Positions 1 through 5,934 of a stretch of DNA of 8,824 nucleotides are shown piece by piece. The translations under genes were made by a program, and so were the position numbers. Location: NCBI GenBank assembly GCA_022801475.1, contig JAAWSH010000056.1, positions 1-8,824 of the forward strand. Direction: 5' to 3'. Origin of the DNA: Acutalibacter sp. Lineage in GTDB: Bacteria; Bacillota; Clostridia; Oscillospirales; Acutalibacteraceae. The notes beneath the pieces are model-generated. The model saw only the letters and a list, made by a program, of their open reading frames with translations, ran no database searches and was not told the DNA's origin. The stretch's first letter is position 1. Every line of letters starts with the position of its first letter.

Positions 1-2223
1 AGAAAGCGCCGGATGCAGGGCTATAACGTGCTGTACCCCATTGGCTGGGACGCCTTTGGTCTGCCGGCCGAAAACTACGCTATTAAAAACCACGTGCACC
101 CAGAGGGCATTACCCGGGACAATATTGCCCGCTTCACGGCCCAAATCAAGTCCTTGGGCATCTCTTTTGACTGGAGCCGGGAGGTTAGCACCATTGATCC
201 AGATTACTACAAATGGACCCAGTGGATTTTCCTCCAGCTGTATAAGCACGGCCTGGCCTATAAAAAAGAGATGAACGTTAACTGGTGCACCAGCTGCAAA
301 TGTGTGCTGGCCAACGAAGAAGTGGTAAACGGCGTGTGCGAGCGCTGCGGCAGTGAAGTGGTGCACAAGGTGAAGAGCCAGTGGATGCTGAAGATTACCG
401 AATACGCACAGCGGCTGATTGACGACCTTGCCCTGGTGGACTACCCCGACCGGGTAAAAACCCAGCAGGAGAACTGGATTGGCCGTTCCACTGGCGCGGA
501 GGTGGACTTCGACACCACCGCTGGGGACAAACTGACCATCTACACCACCCGGCCCGACACCCTGTACGGGGCCACTTACATGGTCATCTCCCCCGAGCAT
601 CCCTATATTGAAAAATGGGCTGAAACCCTTAGCAACATGGAGGCTGTGCGGGAGTATCAGGCCCAGGCGGCCCGGAAGTCGGATTTCGAGCGCACCGAGG
701 TGGCAAAGGACAAAACCGGCGTACGCCTAGAGGGTGTGGCCGCGATCAACCCGGTGAACGGGAAGGAAATCCCCATATTCATCTCCGACTATGTGCTGGT
801 CAGCTACGGCACCGGGGCCATTATGGCCGTGCCCGCCCACGACGATCGGGACTGGGACTTTGCCAAAAAGTTCCAGCTGCCCATTATTGAGGTGGTCAAG
901 GGTGGCAATGTGCAAGAGGCCGCTTTCACCGACTGCGACACTGGCGTGATGGTGAACTCCGGCATCTTAGACGGCCTTTCCGTAGAGGACGCCAAGGTGA
1001 AAATCACCGAGTTTTTGCAGGAGAAGGGCATTGGCCACGCCAAGGTGAACTATAAGCTGCGGGACTGGGTGTTTTCCCGCCAGCGGTACTGGGGCGAACC
1101 CATCCCCATGGTATACTGTGAAAAATGCGGCTGGCAGCCCATCCCGGAAAGCGAGCTGCCCCTGCGCCTGCCCCAGGTGGATAGCTATGAGCCCACCGAC
1201 ACCGGAGAATCCCCCCTGGCCAAGATGACAGACTGGGTAAGCACCACCTGCCCCCACTGCGGCGGCCCTGCCGCCCGAGAGACCGACACTATGCCCCAGT
1301 GGGCCGGGTCCTCCTGGTACTTCCTGCGGTACATGGATCCTCACAATGACCAGGCCCTGGCCAGCAAAGAGGCCCTGGACTACTGGTCTCCCATCGACTG
1401 GTACAACGGCGGTATGGAGCACACCACCCTGCACCTGCTATACAGCCGGTTTTGGCATAAATTTTTGTATGATATTGGCATAGTGCCCACCCCGGAACCT
1501 TATGCCAAACGCACCAGCCACGGGATGATTTTGGGCGAAGATGGCCAAAAGATGAGCAAGTCCCGGGGCAATGTGGTAAACCCAGACGACATTGTCCAGG
1601 AGTACGGCGCGGACACCATGCGCCTGTACGAGATGTTCATCGGCGATTTTGAGAAATCCGCCCCCTGGAGCAGCGCGGGCATTCGGGGCTGCCGCCGGCT
1701 GGTGGACCGGTACTGGGCCTTACAGGACAATCTTGCCGCCGGAGAGGGCATCCGACCCGCCCTGGAGGGCCCCTTCCACAAGGCGATTAAGAAGGTTACC
1801 GAGGACGCCGAGGTGCTGAAGTTCAACACCGCCATTGCGGCCCTAATGGCTTTGATGAACGACATCGGCGCCCAGGGCGGCATCACCCGGGAGGAGCTGC
1901 GGCTGTTCACCCTGCTGCTAAATCCCTTTGCCCCTCACATCACCGAGGAGGTCTGGGAGGCCTGCGGCCTGGGCCTGGGCATGGCCTGCCAGCAGCCGTG
2001 GCCCGCTTATGACCCGGAGAAGTGCAAGGAGAGCATGGTGGAGATCGTGGTACAGATCAAGGGGAAGGTTCGCGCCCGGCTGATGGTGGCGGCGGATATC
2101 AGCCAAGAGGACGCCATCGCGGCCGCAAAGGCCGACGAGAAGGTCGCGGCGGAGATCGCCGGCAAGGCCATTGTCAAGGAGATCTATGTTCCCGGCAAGC
2201 TGGTGAACTTGGTGGTGAAGTAG
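1..2223 (+). CDS. leuS: Leucyl-tRNA synthetase, 5' end cut by window edge
   Basis: Class I aminoacyl-tRNA synthetase that charges tRNA-Leu in the cytoplasm and hydrolyses mischarged products. The frame is open from base 1; the first visible codons read [10 protein letters not shown], continuing into [13 protein letters not shown], a LeuRS hallmark just after the HIGH motif, which lies off the window. About 740 codons are visible and about 65 N-terminal residues are missing, giving the usual bacterial size of about 800. Visible in order: a four-cysteine knuckle (WCTSC, then CERC) near residues 95-120; the CP1 editing domain with TTRPDT and [15 protein letters not shown]; a second cysteine set (YCEKC, TCPHC); the [11 protein letters not shown] region; KMSKS encoded at 1549-1563; the anticodon-binding helices; and a small C-terminal domain ending KLVNLVVK. 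The Met at 13 is internal, not the start. Identification is secure. No frameshift is seen. Confidence 0.98.
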   Translation, partial: RKRRMQGYNVLYPIGWDAFGLPAENYAIKNHVHPEGITRDNIARFTAQIKSLGISFDWSREVSTIDPDYYKWTQWIFLQLYKHGLAYKKEMNVNWCTSCKCVLANEEVVNGVCERCGSEVVHKVKSQWMLKITEYAQRLIDDLALVDYPDRVKTQQENWIGRSTGAEVDFDTTAGDKLTIYTTRPDTLYGATYMVISPEHPYIEKWAETLSNMEAVREYQAQAARKSDFERTEVAKDKTGVRLEGVAAINPVNGKEIPIFISDYVLVSYGTGAIMAVPAHDDRDWDFAKKFQLPIIEVVKGGNVQEAAFTDCDTGVMVNSGILDGLSVEDAKVKITEFLQEKGIGHAKVNYKLRDWVFSRQRYWGEPIPMVYCEKCGWQPIPESELPLRLPQVDSYEPTDTGESPLAKMTDWVSTTCPHCGGPAARETDTMPQWAGSSWYFLRYMDPHNDQALASKEALDYWSPIDWYNGGMEHTTLHLLYSRFWHKFLYDIGIVPTPEPYAKRTSHGMILGEDGQKMSKSRGNVVNPDDIVQEYGADTMRLYEMFIGDFEKSAPWSSAGIRGCRRLVDRYWALQDNLAAGEGIRPALEGPFHKAIKKVTEDAEVLKFNTAIAALMALMNDIGAQGGITREELRLFTLLLNPFAPHITEEVWEACGLGLGMACQQPWPAYDPEKCKESMVEIVVQIKGKVRARLMVAADISQEDAIAAAKADEKVAAEIAGKAIVKEIYVPGKLVNLVVK

Positions 2224-2234
2224 GACAAAAGGTC

Positions 2235-2350
2235 GAAAGGGTAGCAAAAGTATCCTTTTAGAAGTAGGTTCTGGCGGCCAAACCGTAAAGGTTTCGTCCA
2301 CCTTTTCAAAGGTGGTGGAGTTCTTAGGGGCAACGCCCCTAAGCCGCCGG
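2235..2350. repeat. Branched nested inverted-repeat element (REP-like, unnamed)
   Basis: This non-coding stretch after leuS is almost entirely self-complementary. Hairpin A is 2235-2243 with 2251-2259 (9 pairs including G-T wobble). An outer stem, 2271-2278 (CTGGCGGC) with 2343-2350 (GCCGCCGG), encloses three hairpins in a row: AAACC/GGTTT (2280-2284 with 2290-2294), CCACCTT/AAGGTGG (2298-2304 with 2309-2315) and CTTAGGGGC/GCCCCTAAG (2323-2331 with 2335-2343, 9 perfect pairs). Base 2343 is shared, so the closing stem is 7 or 8 pairs. This multi-junction design resembles dispersed intergenic repeat elements of clostridial genomes. That it is repeated elsewhere is inference, since only one copy is in the window. 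It lies in the leuS 3' region, before the terminator. Confidence 0.6.
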
Positions 2351-2381
2351 AGGCCATAACATCGTCACAAAAAAATAAAAG

Positions 2382-2406
2382 CGCCCCGGCAACTGCGCCC
2401 GGGGCG
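2382..2406. terminator. Bidirectional intrinsic terminator between leuS and the convergent gene
   Basis: The arms CGCCCCGG (2382-2389) and CCGGGGCG (2399-2406) form eight GC-rich pairs around a 9-base loop. On the plus strand the hairpin is followed by TTTCTCTTTT, fitting leuS termination. On the minus strand the A-rich run at 2369-2380 becomes a long U tract, fitting termination of the gene whose stop is at 2421-2423. One hairpin therefore plausibly serves both convergent genes. Confidence 0.85.
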
Positions 2407-2420
2407 TTTCTCTTTTCCTG

Positions 2421-2933
2421 TCAGCCGAAGCTAATCTTCGCGTGCTGGCGGCGGTAAGTGTCGTTGTCCTTCAGCTGAACCTCGTTCTCGGCCTGCCGCA
2501 GCTGCTTCTCCATCCGCTCCCGCTCCGGGCCCTCCGGGGCGTGGTCCACCTGCTGCTGTAGCTGGCTGACCTTCTCCTTGGCCCGCTTAATCTCCCGGTC
2601 CACCTCGTCGGTGTCGGTGGTGGTCCGCTCCACCGGCTCTTTGGGGTCCTCTTTCTCGGGCTTTTCCGGGTCCTGGTCCTCTTGGGCCGGGGCCGCGCCG
2701 TCCTGGCGGATGCGGGGGCCGTCCTCGCCGGGCTCCACCCAATACAGACCGCTGGGCGGCGGGGCCGGGCGGGGACTGTACTGGTCCGGCTCCTGGTAAA
2801 ATTCCCCTTGAGCGGCGCCCTCCACAGGCTTTTCGTCCAAGGGGCGCTGGGCTTCTTGGGCCTCTTGGACCCTTTGCAGCTGTTGGGCGCTAAGGTTTGC
2901 GTTTATATTATTCTTCACGGTATTCATTTCCAT
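2421..2933 (-). CDS. Small acidic, Pro/Glu/Gln-rich coiled-coil protein, function unknown
   Basis: Encodes a 170-residue, very hydrophilic protein that I do not recognise. Residues 1-30 are a polar, Gln-rich helix; residues 31-108 are low in complexity and rich in Pro, Glu, Asp and Gly, probably disordered, with one GLYWVEPGEDGP island near 62-73; residues 109-156 form a charged helical hairpin or coiled coil broken by APEGP near 132-136; the tail is DNDTYRRQHAKISFG. There is no cysteine, signal peptide or membrane segment. The start at 2933 is chosen because a sigma-A promoter lies at 2959-2987 and a good ribosome site at 2941-2950; a longer reading frame to 3014 would begin upstream of the transcription start. 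The promoter and terminator make it a single-gene unit. The structured tail suggests a conserved C-terminal domain, but no role can be given. Confidence 0.75.
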   Translation of the reverse strand: MEMNTVKNNINANLSAQQLQRVQEAQEAQRPLDEKPVEGAAQGEFYQEPDQYSPRPAPPPSGLYWVEPGEDGPRIRQDGAAPAQEDQDPEKPEKEDPKEPVERTTTDTDEVDREIKRAKEKVSQLQQQVDHAPEGPERERMEKQLRQAENEVQLKDNDTYRRQHAKISFG

Positions 2934-2940
2934 AAGACCG

Positions 2941-2950
2941 TCCCCTTTCT
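2941..2950 (-). promoter_or_regulatory. Ribosome binding site that fixes the start of the acidic protein
   Basis: On the minus strand this reads AGAAAGGGGA and ends 7 bases before the ATG at 2933-2931. A second ATG two codons in (MEM) is slightly farther away. The site decides against the longer open frame that begins at 3014. Confidence 0.7.
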
Positions 2951-2958
2951 TGATCACT

Positions 2959-2987
2959 ATTTTACACCTGGAACCATATATTGTCAA
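2959..2987 (-). promoter_or_regulatory. Sigma-A promoter for the acidic protein gene
   Basis: On the minus strand, a perfect -35 TTGACA (2987-2982) is followed by a 17-base spacer and a -10 TAAAAT (2964-2959). Transcription would start near 2952, leaving a leader of about 18 bases before the ATG at 2933. It faces away from the plus-strand promoter at 3112-3140. Confidence 0.85.
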
Positions 2988-3060
2988 CCGCCCTTTCTCC
3001 CCACTCACAGCCAAAGGGACGTGACTTGGCGTCTATAACGGGTCCTGCCCTGGCCCACAG

Positions 3061-3096
3061 AGCCAGCACTAGGACGAAACTTTTTTGTCGCTGGCT
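3061..3096. promoter_or_regulatory. Inverted repeat just upstream of the pfoR promoter
   Basis: AGCCAGC (3061-3067) pairs perfectly with GCTGGCT (3090-3096). Inside it, GACGAAA (3073-3079) pairs with TTTTGTC (3083-3089), with one G-T pair. The structure ends 15 bases before the -35 box at 3112. It is not followed by a T run on either strand, so it is not an obvious terminator. A regulator-binding site is possible but unproven. The rest of 2988-3060 shows only a 5-bp GCCAA/TTGGC repeat near 3011-3031 and nothing else I can name. Confidence 0.4.
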
Positions 3097-3111
3097 TTGC
3101 TTACAAAACTA

Positions 3112-3140
3112 TTGACCTTTCGCCCCTTTGCCGCTATAAT
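3112..3140 (+). promoter_or_regulatory. Strong sigma-A promoter upstream of pfoR
   Basis: A -35 TTGACC (3112-3117), a 17-base spacer and a perfect -10 TATAAT (3135-3140). Transcription would start near 3147. The next plus-strand gene starts at 3371, so the transcript has a leader of about 225 bases or encodes a separate small RNA first. Confidence 0.88.
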
Positions 3141-3312
3141 AGTTCCTGAACCTAACACGGCCCAATCGACGCGGACCGCTACTAGGGCAAGGGAACGACC
3201 TTTTGGGCAAAAGCCTGGCCGGAAAGCCTCCGGCGGCGATTCCCCCACCGAACGCGGCTGCACCGCCCGGGCAACATAGTGAATATAGATGGCTCTACCA
3301 ATAAAATTTGCC

Positions 3313-3349
3313 GGAGGGATCGAAAGGCCCTCTGGGGCCTTCTCCCTCC
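3313..3349 (+). promoter_or_regulatory. Extended hairpin directly before the pfoR ribosome site
   Basis: GGAGGGA (3313-3319) pairs with TCCCTCC (3343-3349), and AAGGCCC (3324-3330) with GGGCCTT (3335-3341) around a TCTG loop. It ends 5 bases before the purine-rich ribosome site at 3354. The lack of a T tract argues against a normal terminator. Its left arm itself looks like a Shine-Dalgarno sequence that is sequestered. Confidence 0.55.
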
Positions 3350-3353
3350 TGAT

Positions 3354-3366
3354 GGAAGGAAGGAAA
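3354..3366 (+). promoter_or_regulatory. Ribosome binding site deciding the TTG start of pfoR
   Basis: GGAAGGAAGGAAA lies with its last GG 7 bases before the TTG at 3371. An in-frame TGA at 3350-3352 excludes any upstream start, and the next in-frame ATG is more than 30 codons later, inside the first conserved segment. Confidence 0.75.
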
Positions 3367-3370
3367 TCTT

Positions 3371-4471
3371 TTGAGCAATAAAAAAAATTCTGCCGATACG
3401 GTCCTGCCTGCCCAGTCCCAGGGCGTGTGGGGCTCTGTTAAAGCCTACCTGCGCTTATACTTCGTAGACGCCATGAGCGCTATGGCACAGGGGCTTTTTG
3501 CCTCTTTGCTGGTTGGCACCATTATCTCTACCCTGGGCTCTCAGTTAAACCTGCCTATACTGGTGGAGGTGGGCAATTTTGCCAAATCCATGTCCGGTCC
3601 AGCCATGGCCATTGCCATTGGTTACGCCCTAAAGGCCCCGCCCCTGGTGCTGTTTAGCTTAACTGCTGTGGGCAGCGCCTCTAATACCCTGGGGGGCGAC
3701 GGCGGACCGCTGGCCGTGCTGCTCATTGCCATTGTGGCCGCCGAGCTGGGCAAGCTGGTAAGCAAAAAAACCCCGGTGGACATTTTGGTTACCCCTCTGG
3801 TAACCATTGGCAGCGGGGCTGTGTTGGCATATCTGTGTGCCCCCTGGGTGGGCTCGGCGGCCCATGCTTTTGGCCAGCTCATTAAAGACGCCACAGTCCT
3901 TCAGCCTTTTTGGATGGGCATTGTGGTGTCTGTGCTGGTGGGCATTGCCCTCACCCTGCCCATCTCCTCCGCTGCTCTGTGCGCAGCTTTTGGCCTCACC
4001 GGCCTGGCGGGCGGCGCGGCTGTTGCCGGGTGCTGCGCCCAAATGGTGGGCTTCGCGGTTATCAGCTTTCGGGAGAACCGCTGGGGCGGTCTGGTGGCCC
4101 AGGGCCTGGGCACTTCTATGCTGCAAGTGCCTAATATTATCAAAAACCCACGGGTGTGGATTGCCCCCACCCTGGCCGCGGCCATTACCGGGCCTATCGC
4201 CACCTGCTTATTGGGCCTGGAGATGAACGACCCCTCGGGGGGCGTGGCCTCGGGCATGGGCACCTGCGGGCTGGTGGGTCAGATCGGCGTATACTCCGGC
4301 TGGGTCAACGACGTGGCCACTGGGGCCAAGGCCAGCATTGGGGCTGTCGATTGGCTGGGCCTGGTGCTGATCTGCTTTGTGTTACCGGCTGTACTAAGCT
4401 GGACCATCAACCTGGGCCTGCGAAAACTGGGCTGGGTAAAAGACGGAGATCTCAAATTGGACTTAGTGTAA
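3371..4471 (+). CDS. PfoR-like PTS EIIC-family membrane protein
   Basis: A 366-residue polytopic membrane protein that I assign to the PTS_EIIC_2 / PfoR group (COG3641-type). Members resemble the IIC membrane component of sugar phosphotransferase systems; Clostridium perfringens PfoR was described as a regulator of the perfringolysin gene. The true substrate or role is not established. After a polar N-terminal tail of about 25 residues come roughly ten hydrophobic segments, starting near residues 38-58 and 72-100 and ending near 325-350. Between them are glycine-rich re-entrant-like stretches (GGDGGPLAV near 108-116, GLAGGAAVAGCCAQ near 212-225, SGGVASGMGTCGLVGQIGVYSG near 289-310). The C-terminus is charged and cytoplasmic-looking. 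The start is TTG, supported by the ribosome site and an in-frame upstream stop. No EIIA or EIIB gene is adjacent, so it stands as an orphan. It has its own promoter, long leader and downstream hairpin. Confidence 0.75.
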   Translation: MSNKKNSADTVLPAQSQGVWGSVKAYLRLYFVDAMSAMAQGLFASLLVGTIISTLGSQLNLPILVEVGNFAKSMSGPAMAIAIGYALKAPPLVLFSLTAVGSASNTLGGDGGPLAVLLIAIVAAELGKLVSKKTPVDILVTPLVTIGSGAVLAYLCAPWVGSAAHAFGQLIKDATVLQPFWMGIVVSVLVGIALTLPISSAALCAAFGLTGLAGGAAVAGCCAQMVGFAVISFRENRWGGLVAQGLGTSMLQVPNIIKNPRVWIAPTLAAAITGPIATCLLGLEMNDPSGGVASGMGTCGLVGQIGVYSGWVNDVATGAKASIGAVDWLGLVLICFVLPAVLSWTINLGLRKLGWVKDGDLKLDLV

Positions 4472-4490
4472 AAAAGCACAAGAGTGAACA

Positions 4491-4528
4491 TAAGACAGCA
4501 GACCCTAGCAGGTGGGTCTGCTGTCTTA
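4491..4528. terminator. 15-bp perfect hairpin between convergent pfoR and rlmH
   Basis: TAAGACAGCAGACCC (4491-4505) pairs perfectly with GGGTCTGCTGTCTTA (4514-4528) around an 8-base loop. It follows the pfoR stop by 19 bases. The plus-strand U tract is weak (CTTAGCTTT) and the minus-strand one (CTTTTTTA near 4470-4477) is displaced, so it is a likely but atypical bidirectional terminator. The rest of the gap to rlmH (4529-4619) is AT-rich and shows no gene. Confidence 0.6.
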
Positions 4529-4619
4529 GCTTTAAGGAACATGTAAGGCATAAAATCCAGCCATTTGCAATTTGACTTAATAATAAAATAACTCTAGACC
4601 AGGCACACCGGCGGCGCTT

Positions 4620-5090
4620 CTACTTATGGTAAGGCGCGCCCCGTAAAATTTGCAGCCCCCTGTATACCTGCTCGCACAACATGACCCGGGCCAACTGGTG
4701 GGGAAAGGTCATGGCAGACATGGAAATGGGCCGCCCCGCCCTCTTCACCTGCTCCGACAGGCCAAAGGAACTGCCAATGACAAAGCTTACCGCCCCTGGC
4801 GACTGCATGGCTTCCTTTAGCAGCGCGGCCATTCCCGGCGAGTCCAGCCCTTTCCCCTCAATGCACAAGGGGTATACCGTCCCCTCCAGCTTGGAAAGAA
4901 TGGCGGCCGCTTCCTTTTCCAGGGCACTGGTCACTTCTCCTGGACTGGGGGCGCTGGAAAGCCTTGCCTCTGGCAGCTCTGCCAGTTCAAACCGGCACAG
5001 ACCTGCCAGCCGCTTCTCATACTCCTGCACAGCCTGCCGCCAAAAGGCCTCCTTCAGCTTGCCCATACACACAAGCTTTACCAAAAGCAT
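4620..5090 (-). CDS. rlmH: 23S rRNA (pseudouridine-1915 N3)-methyltransferase RlmH
   Basis: SPOUT-class SAM-dependent methyltransferase that modifies pseudouridine 1915 in helix 69 of 23S rRNA on assembled 70S ribosomes. The 156 residues match the family length (155-160). Diagnostic parts: the N-terminal GKLKEAFW...EYEKRL (10-27), IEGKGLDS (78-84), the SAM-loop FVIGSSFGL (103-111), and the C-terminal MTFPHQLARVMLCEQVYR with the tail GAPYHK. The loop is usually IGG followed by S or P; here the second glycine is serine (S107), a small oddity. The start ATG shares one base with the walJ stop (TAATG), indicating translational coupling, with GGTGGTGAT inside walJ as the ribosome site. It is the last gene of the minus-strand block. 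Confidence 0.96.
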   Translation of the reverse strand: MLLVKLVCMGKLKEAFWRQAVQEYEKRLAGLCRFELAELPEARLSSAPSPGEVTSALEKEAAAILSKLEGTVYPLCIEGKGLDSPGMAALLKEAMQSPGAVSFVIGSSFGLSEQVKRAGRPISMSAMTFPHQLARVMLCEQVYRGLQILRGAPYHK

Positions 5091-5872
5091 TAGAAAATCA
5101 CCACCCGGCCCCCTATATTTTCCACCGGCGCCGCCTCTAAGGTATAGTCCACGTCACCTATGTACCCAGCCATGGTCAGGGCGCAGCGGGCGGTTTCCAG
5201 GGCCAGGGCAGGGGTGTTGTTTTCCCGGCTGATATGGGCCAGCACAAAACGCCGGACGCCTGTATTTAGCAGCTGGGGCAAAAATCCCGCGCAGGCCGCG
5301 TTAGAAAGATGCCCCTGGTCTGATAAAATGCGGCGCTTTAGCGGGTAGGGATAGGGCCCGTTGCGCAGCATCTCCACATCGTGGTTGGATTCAATCACCA
5401 CCAGGTCGCAGCCAAAAAGGGCCTCTTTGGCCTGGTCCGAAAGAAACCCCAGGTCCGTGGCCAGACAGAACTTCCGGTCATCTCCAGTATGTATCCGGTA
5501 GCCCACCGGCTGAGCACAGTCATGGGACACAGAAAAAGGCCGCACCCCCATGCCAGCCAGGTTCACCTCTCCTTCTATAGGCCGCAGGTCCAGGCCCTCC
5601 AGGCCAGCGGGCAGGGCCCCCAGGGTGCCGGGGCTGGCGTACACGGGCAGGCCGTACTTCTTGGCAAACACCCGCAGGCCGTTAATGTGGTCCGTGTGCT
5701 CGTGAGTAATGAGAATGGCCTGAATGGCCAGGGGGTCGATGCCGCAGAGCTTCAGCATCCCGTCCAGCTGGCGGGCGCTGCGGCCCGCGTCGATGAGCAC
5801 CCCCTGGCTGCGGGAGCCAATATAATAGCTGTTCCCGGAACTGCCCGAGAATAGCGGACAAAGCCGTGCCAT
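5090..5872 (-). CDS. walJ: MBL-fold metallohydrolase, WalJ/YycJ (VicX) family
   Basis: Metallo-beta-lactamase-fold hydrolase of 260 residues (B. subtilis WalJ is about 264). The N-terminus carries the family signature LFSGSSGNSYYIG (7-19). Metal ligands are visible: HEHTDH at 57-62, H117 in SVSHD, D140 in LATD, and H213 in LAHIS; N163-H164 and H188 are also conserved-looking. In Bacillus and relatives walJ sits in the walRK operon controlling cell-wall metabolism, near rlmH, and the protein has been linked to coordinating division with DNA replication; the nuclease-like chemistry is a family inference. Here no walRK genes are adjacent, only rlmH, which it overlaps by one base. The ATG start is supported by a perfect GAGGAGG (5881-5887) 8 bases upstream, so it can be strongly translated on its own. 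Confidence 0.92.
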   Translation of the reverse strand: MARLCPLFSGSSGNSYYIGSRSQGVLIDAGRSARQLDGMLKLCGIDPLAIQAILITHEHTDHINGLRVFAKKYGLPVYASPGTLGALPAGLEGLDLRPIEGEVNLAGMGVRPFSVSHDCAQPVGYRIHTGDDRKFCLATDLGFLSDQAKEALFGCDLVVIESNHDVEMLRNGPYPYPLKRRILSDQGHLSNAACAGFLPQLLNTGVRRFVLAHISRENNTPALALETARCALTMAGYIGDVDYTLEAAPVENIGGRVVIF

Positions 5873-5896
5873 TGCACGTTCCTCCTCACAAAATCA

Positions 5897-5924
5897 CCCT
5901 GCCGGGCTCACTTCCCGGACAGGG
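5897..5924 (-). terminator. Hairpin between the toroid-like gene and walJ (possible attenuator)
   Basis: On the plus strand CCCTGCCGGG (5897-5906) pairs with CCCGG-A-CAGGG (5914-5924) with one bulged A and a 7-base loop. Read on the minus strand it is followed by TGATTTTG, a weak U tract, then the walJ ribosome site. It may be a leaky terminator that lowers expression of walJ and rlmH, or an mRNA end protector. Confidence 0.45.
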
Positions 5925-5934
5925 CGCAGTTTTC

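Larger units (their letters stand above)
3147..3370 (+). promoter_or_regulatory. Long GC-rich 5' leader of pfoR, possible structured RNA
   Basis: This gene-free stretch lies between the promoter's predicted start site and the pfoR start. Local hairpins visible: CTTTT-GGGC-AAAAG (3200-3213), GCCGG-AAAGCCT-CCGGC (3218-3234) and a long one at 3313-3349. The first 130 bases are GC-rich; 3275-3310 is AT-rich. I checked it by eye against the signatures I know for common riboswitches (SAM, FMN, lysine, glycine, c-di-GMP, THF, ykkC types) and found no convincing match. It could be a regulatory leader, or an independent small RNA sharing the promoter. No internal terminator with a clear U tract is seen. 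Confidence 0.45.

Noticed and set aside
967..1434. Long minus-strand open frame opposite leuS
   Set aside because: It is a shadow of the strongly supported leuS frame. It has no ribosome site and its protein is low in complexity and unlike any family.
2235..2350. Reading the hairpin series after leuS as a CRISPR array or tandem repeat
   Set aside because: The arms differ in sequence from one hairpin to the next and there are no regularly spaced direct repeats; it is one folded element.
3069..3279. Two 64-codon frames, one per strand, in the pfoR leader region
   Set aside because: The plus-strand frame begins upstream of the predicted transcription start and the minus-strand frame has no promoter or ribosome site. 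Neither protein resembles a known family.
3659..4263. Several overlapping open frames on both strands within pfoR
   Set aside because: They arise from the GC-rich third positions of pfoR. The pfoR frame has coherent membrane segments and family motifs, while the others give arginine, proline and histidine-rich nonsense.
4572..4600. TTGACT followed by AT-rich sequence on the plus strand near 4572
   Set aside because: At 17 bases' spacing the -10 would read TAGACC, a poor match, and it would drive transcription antisense into rlmH with no gene downstream.
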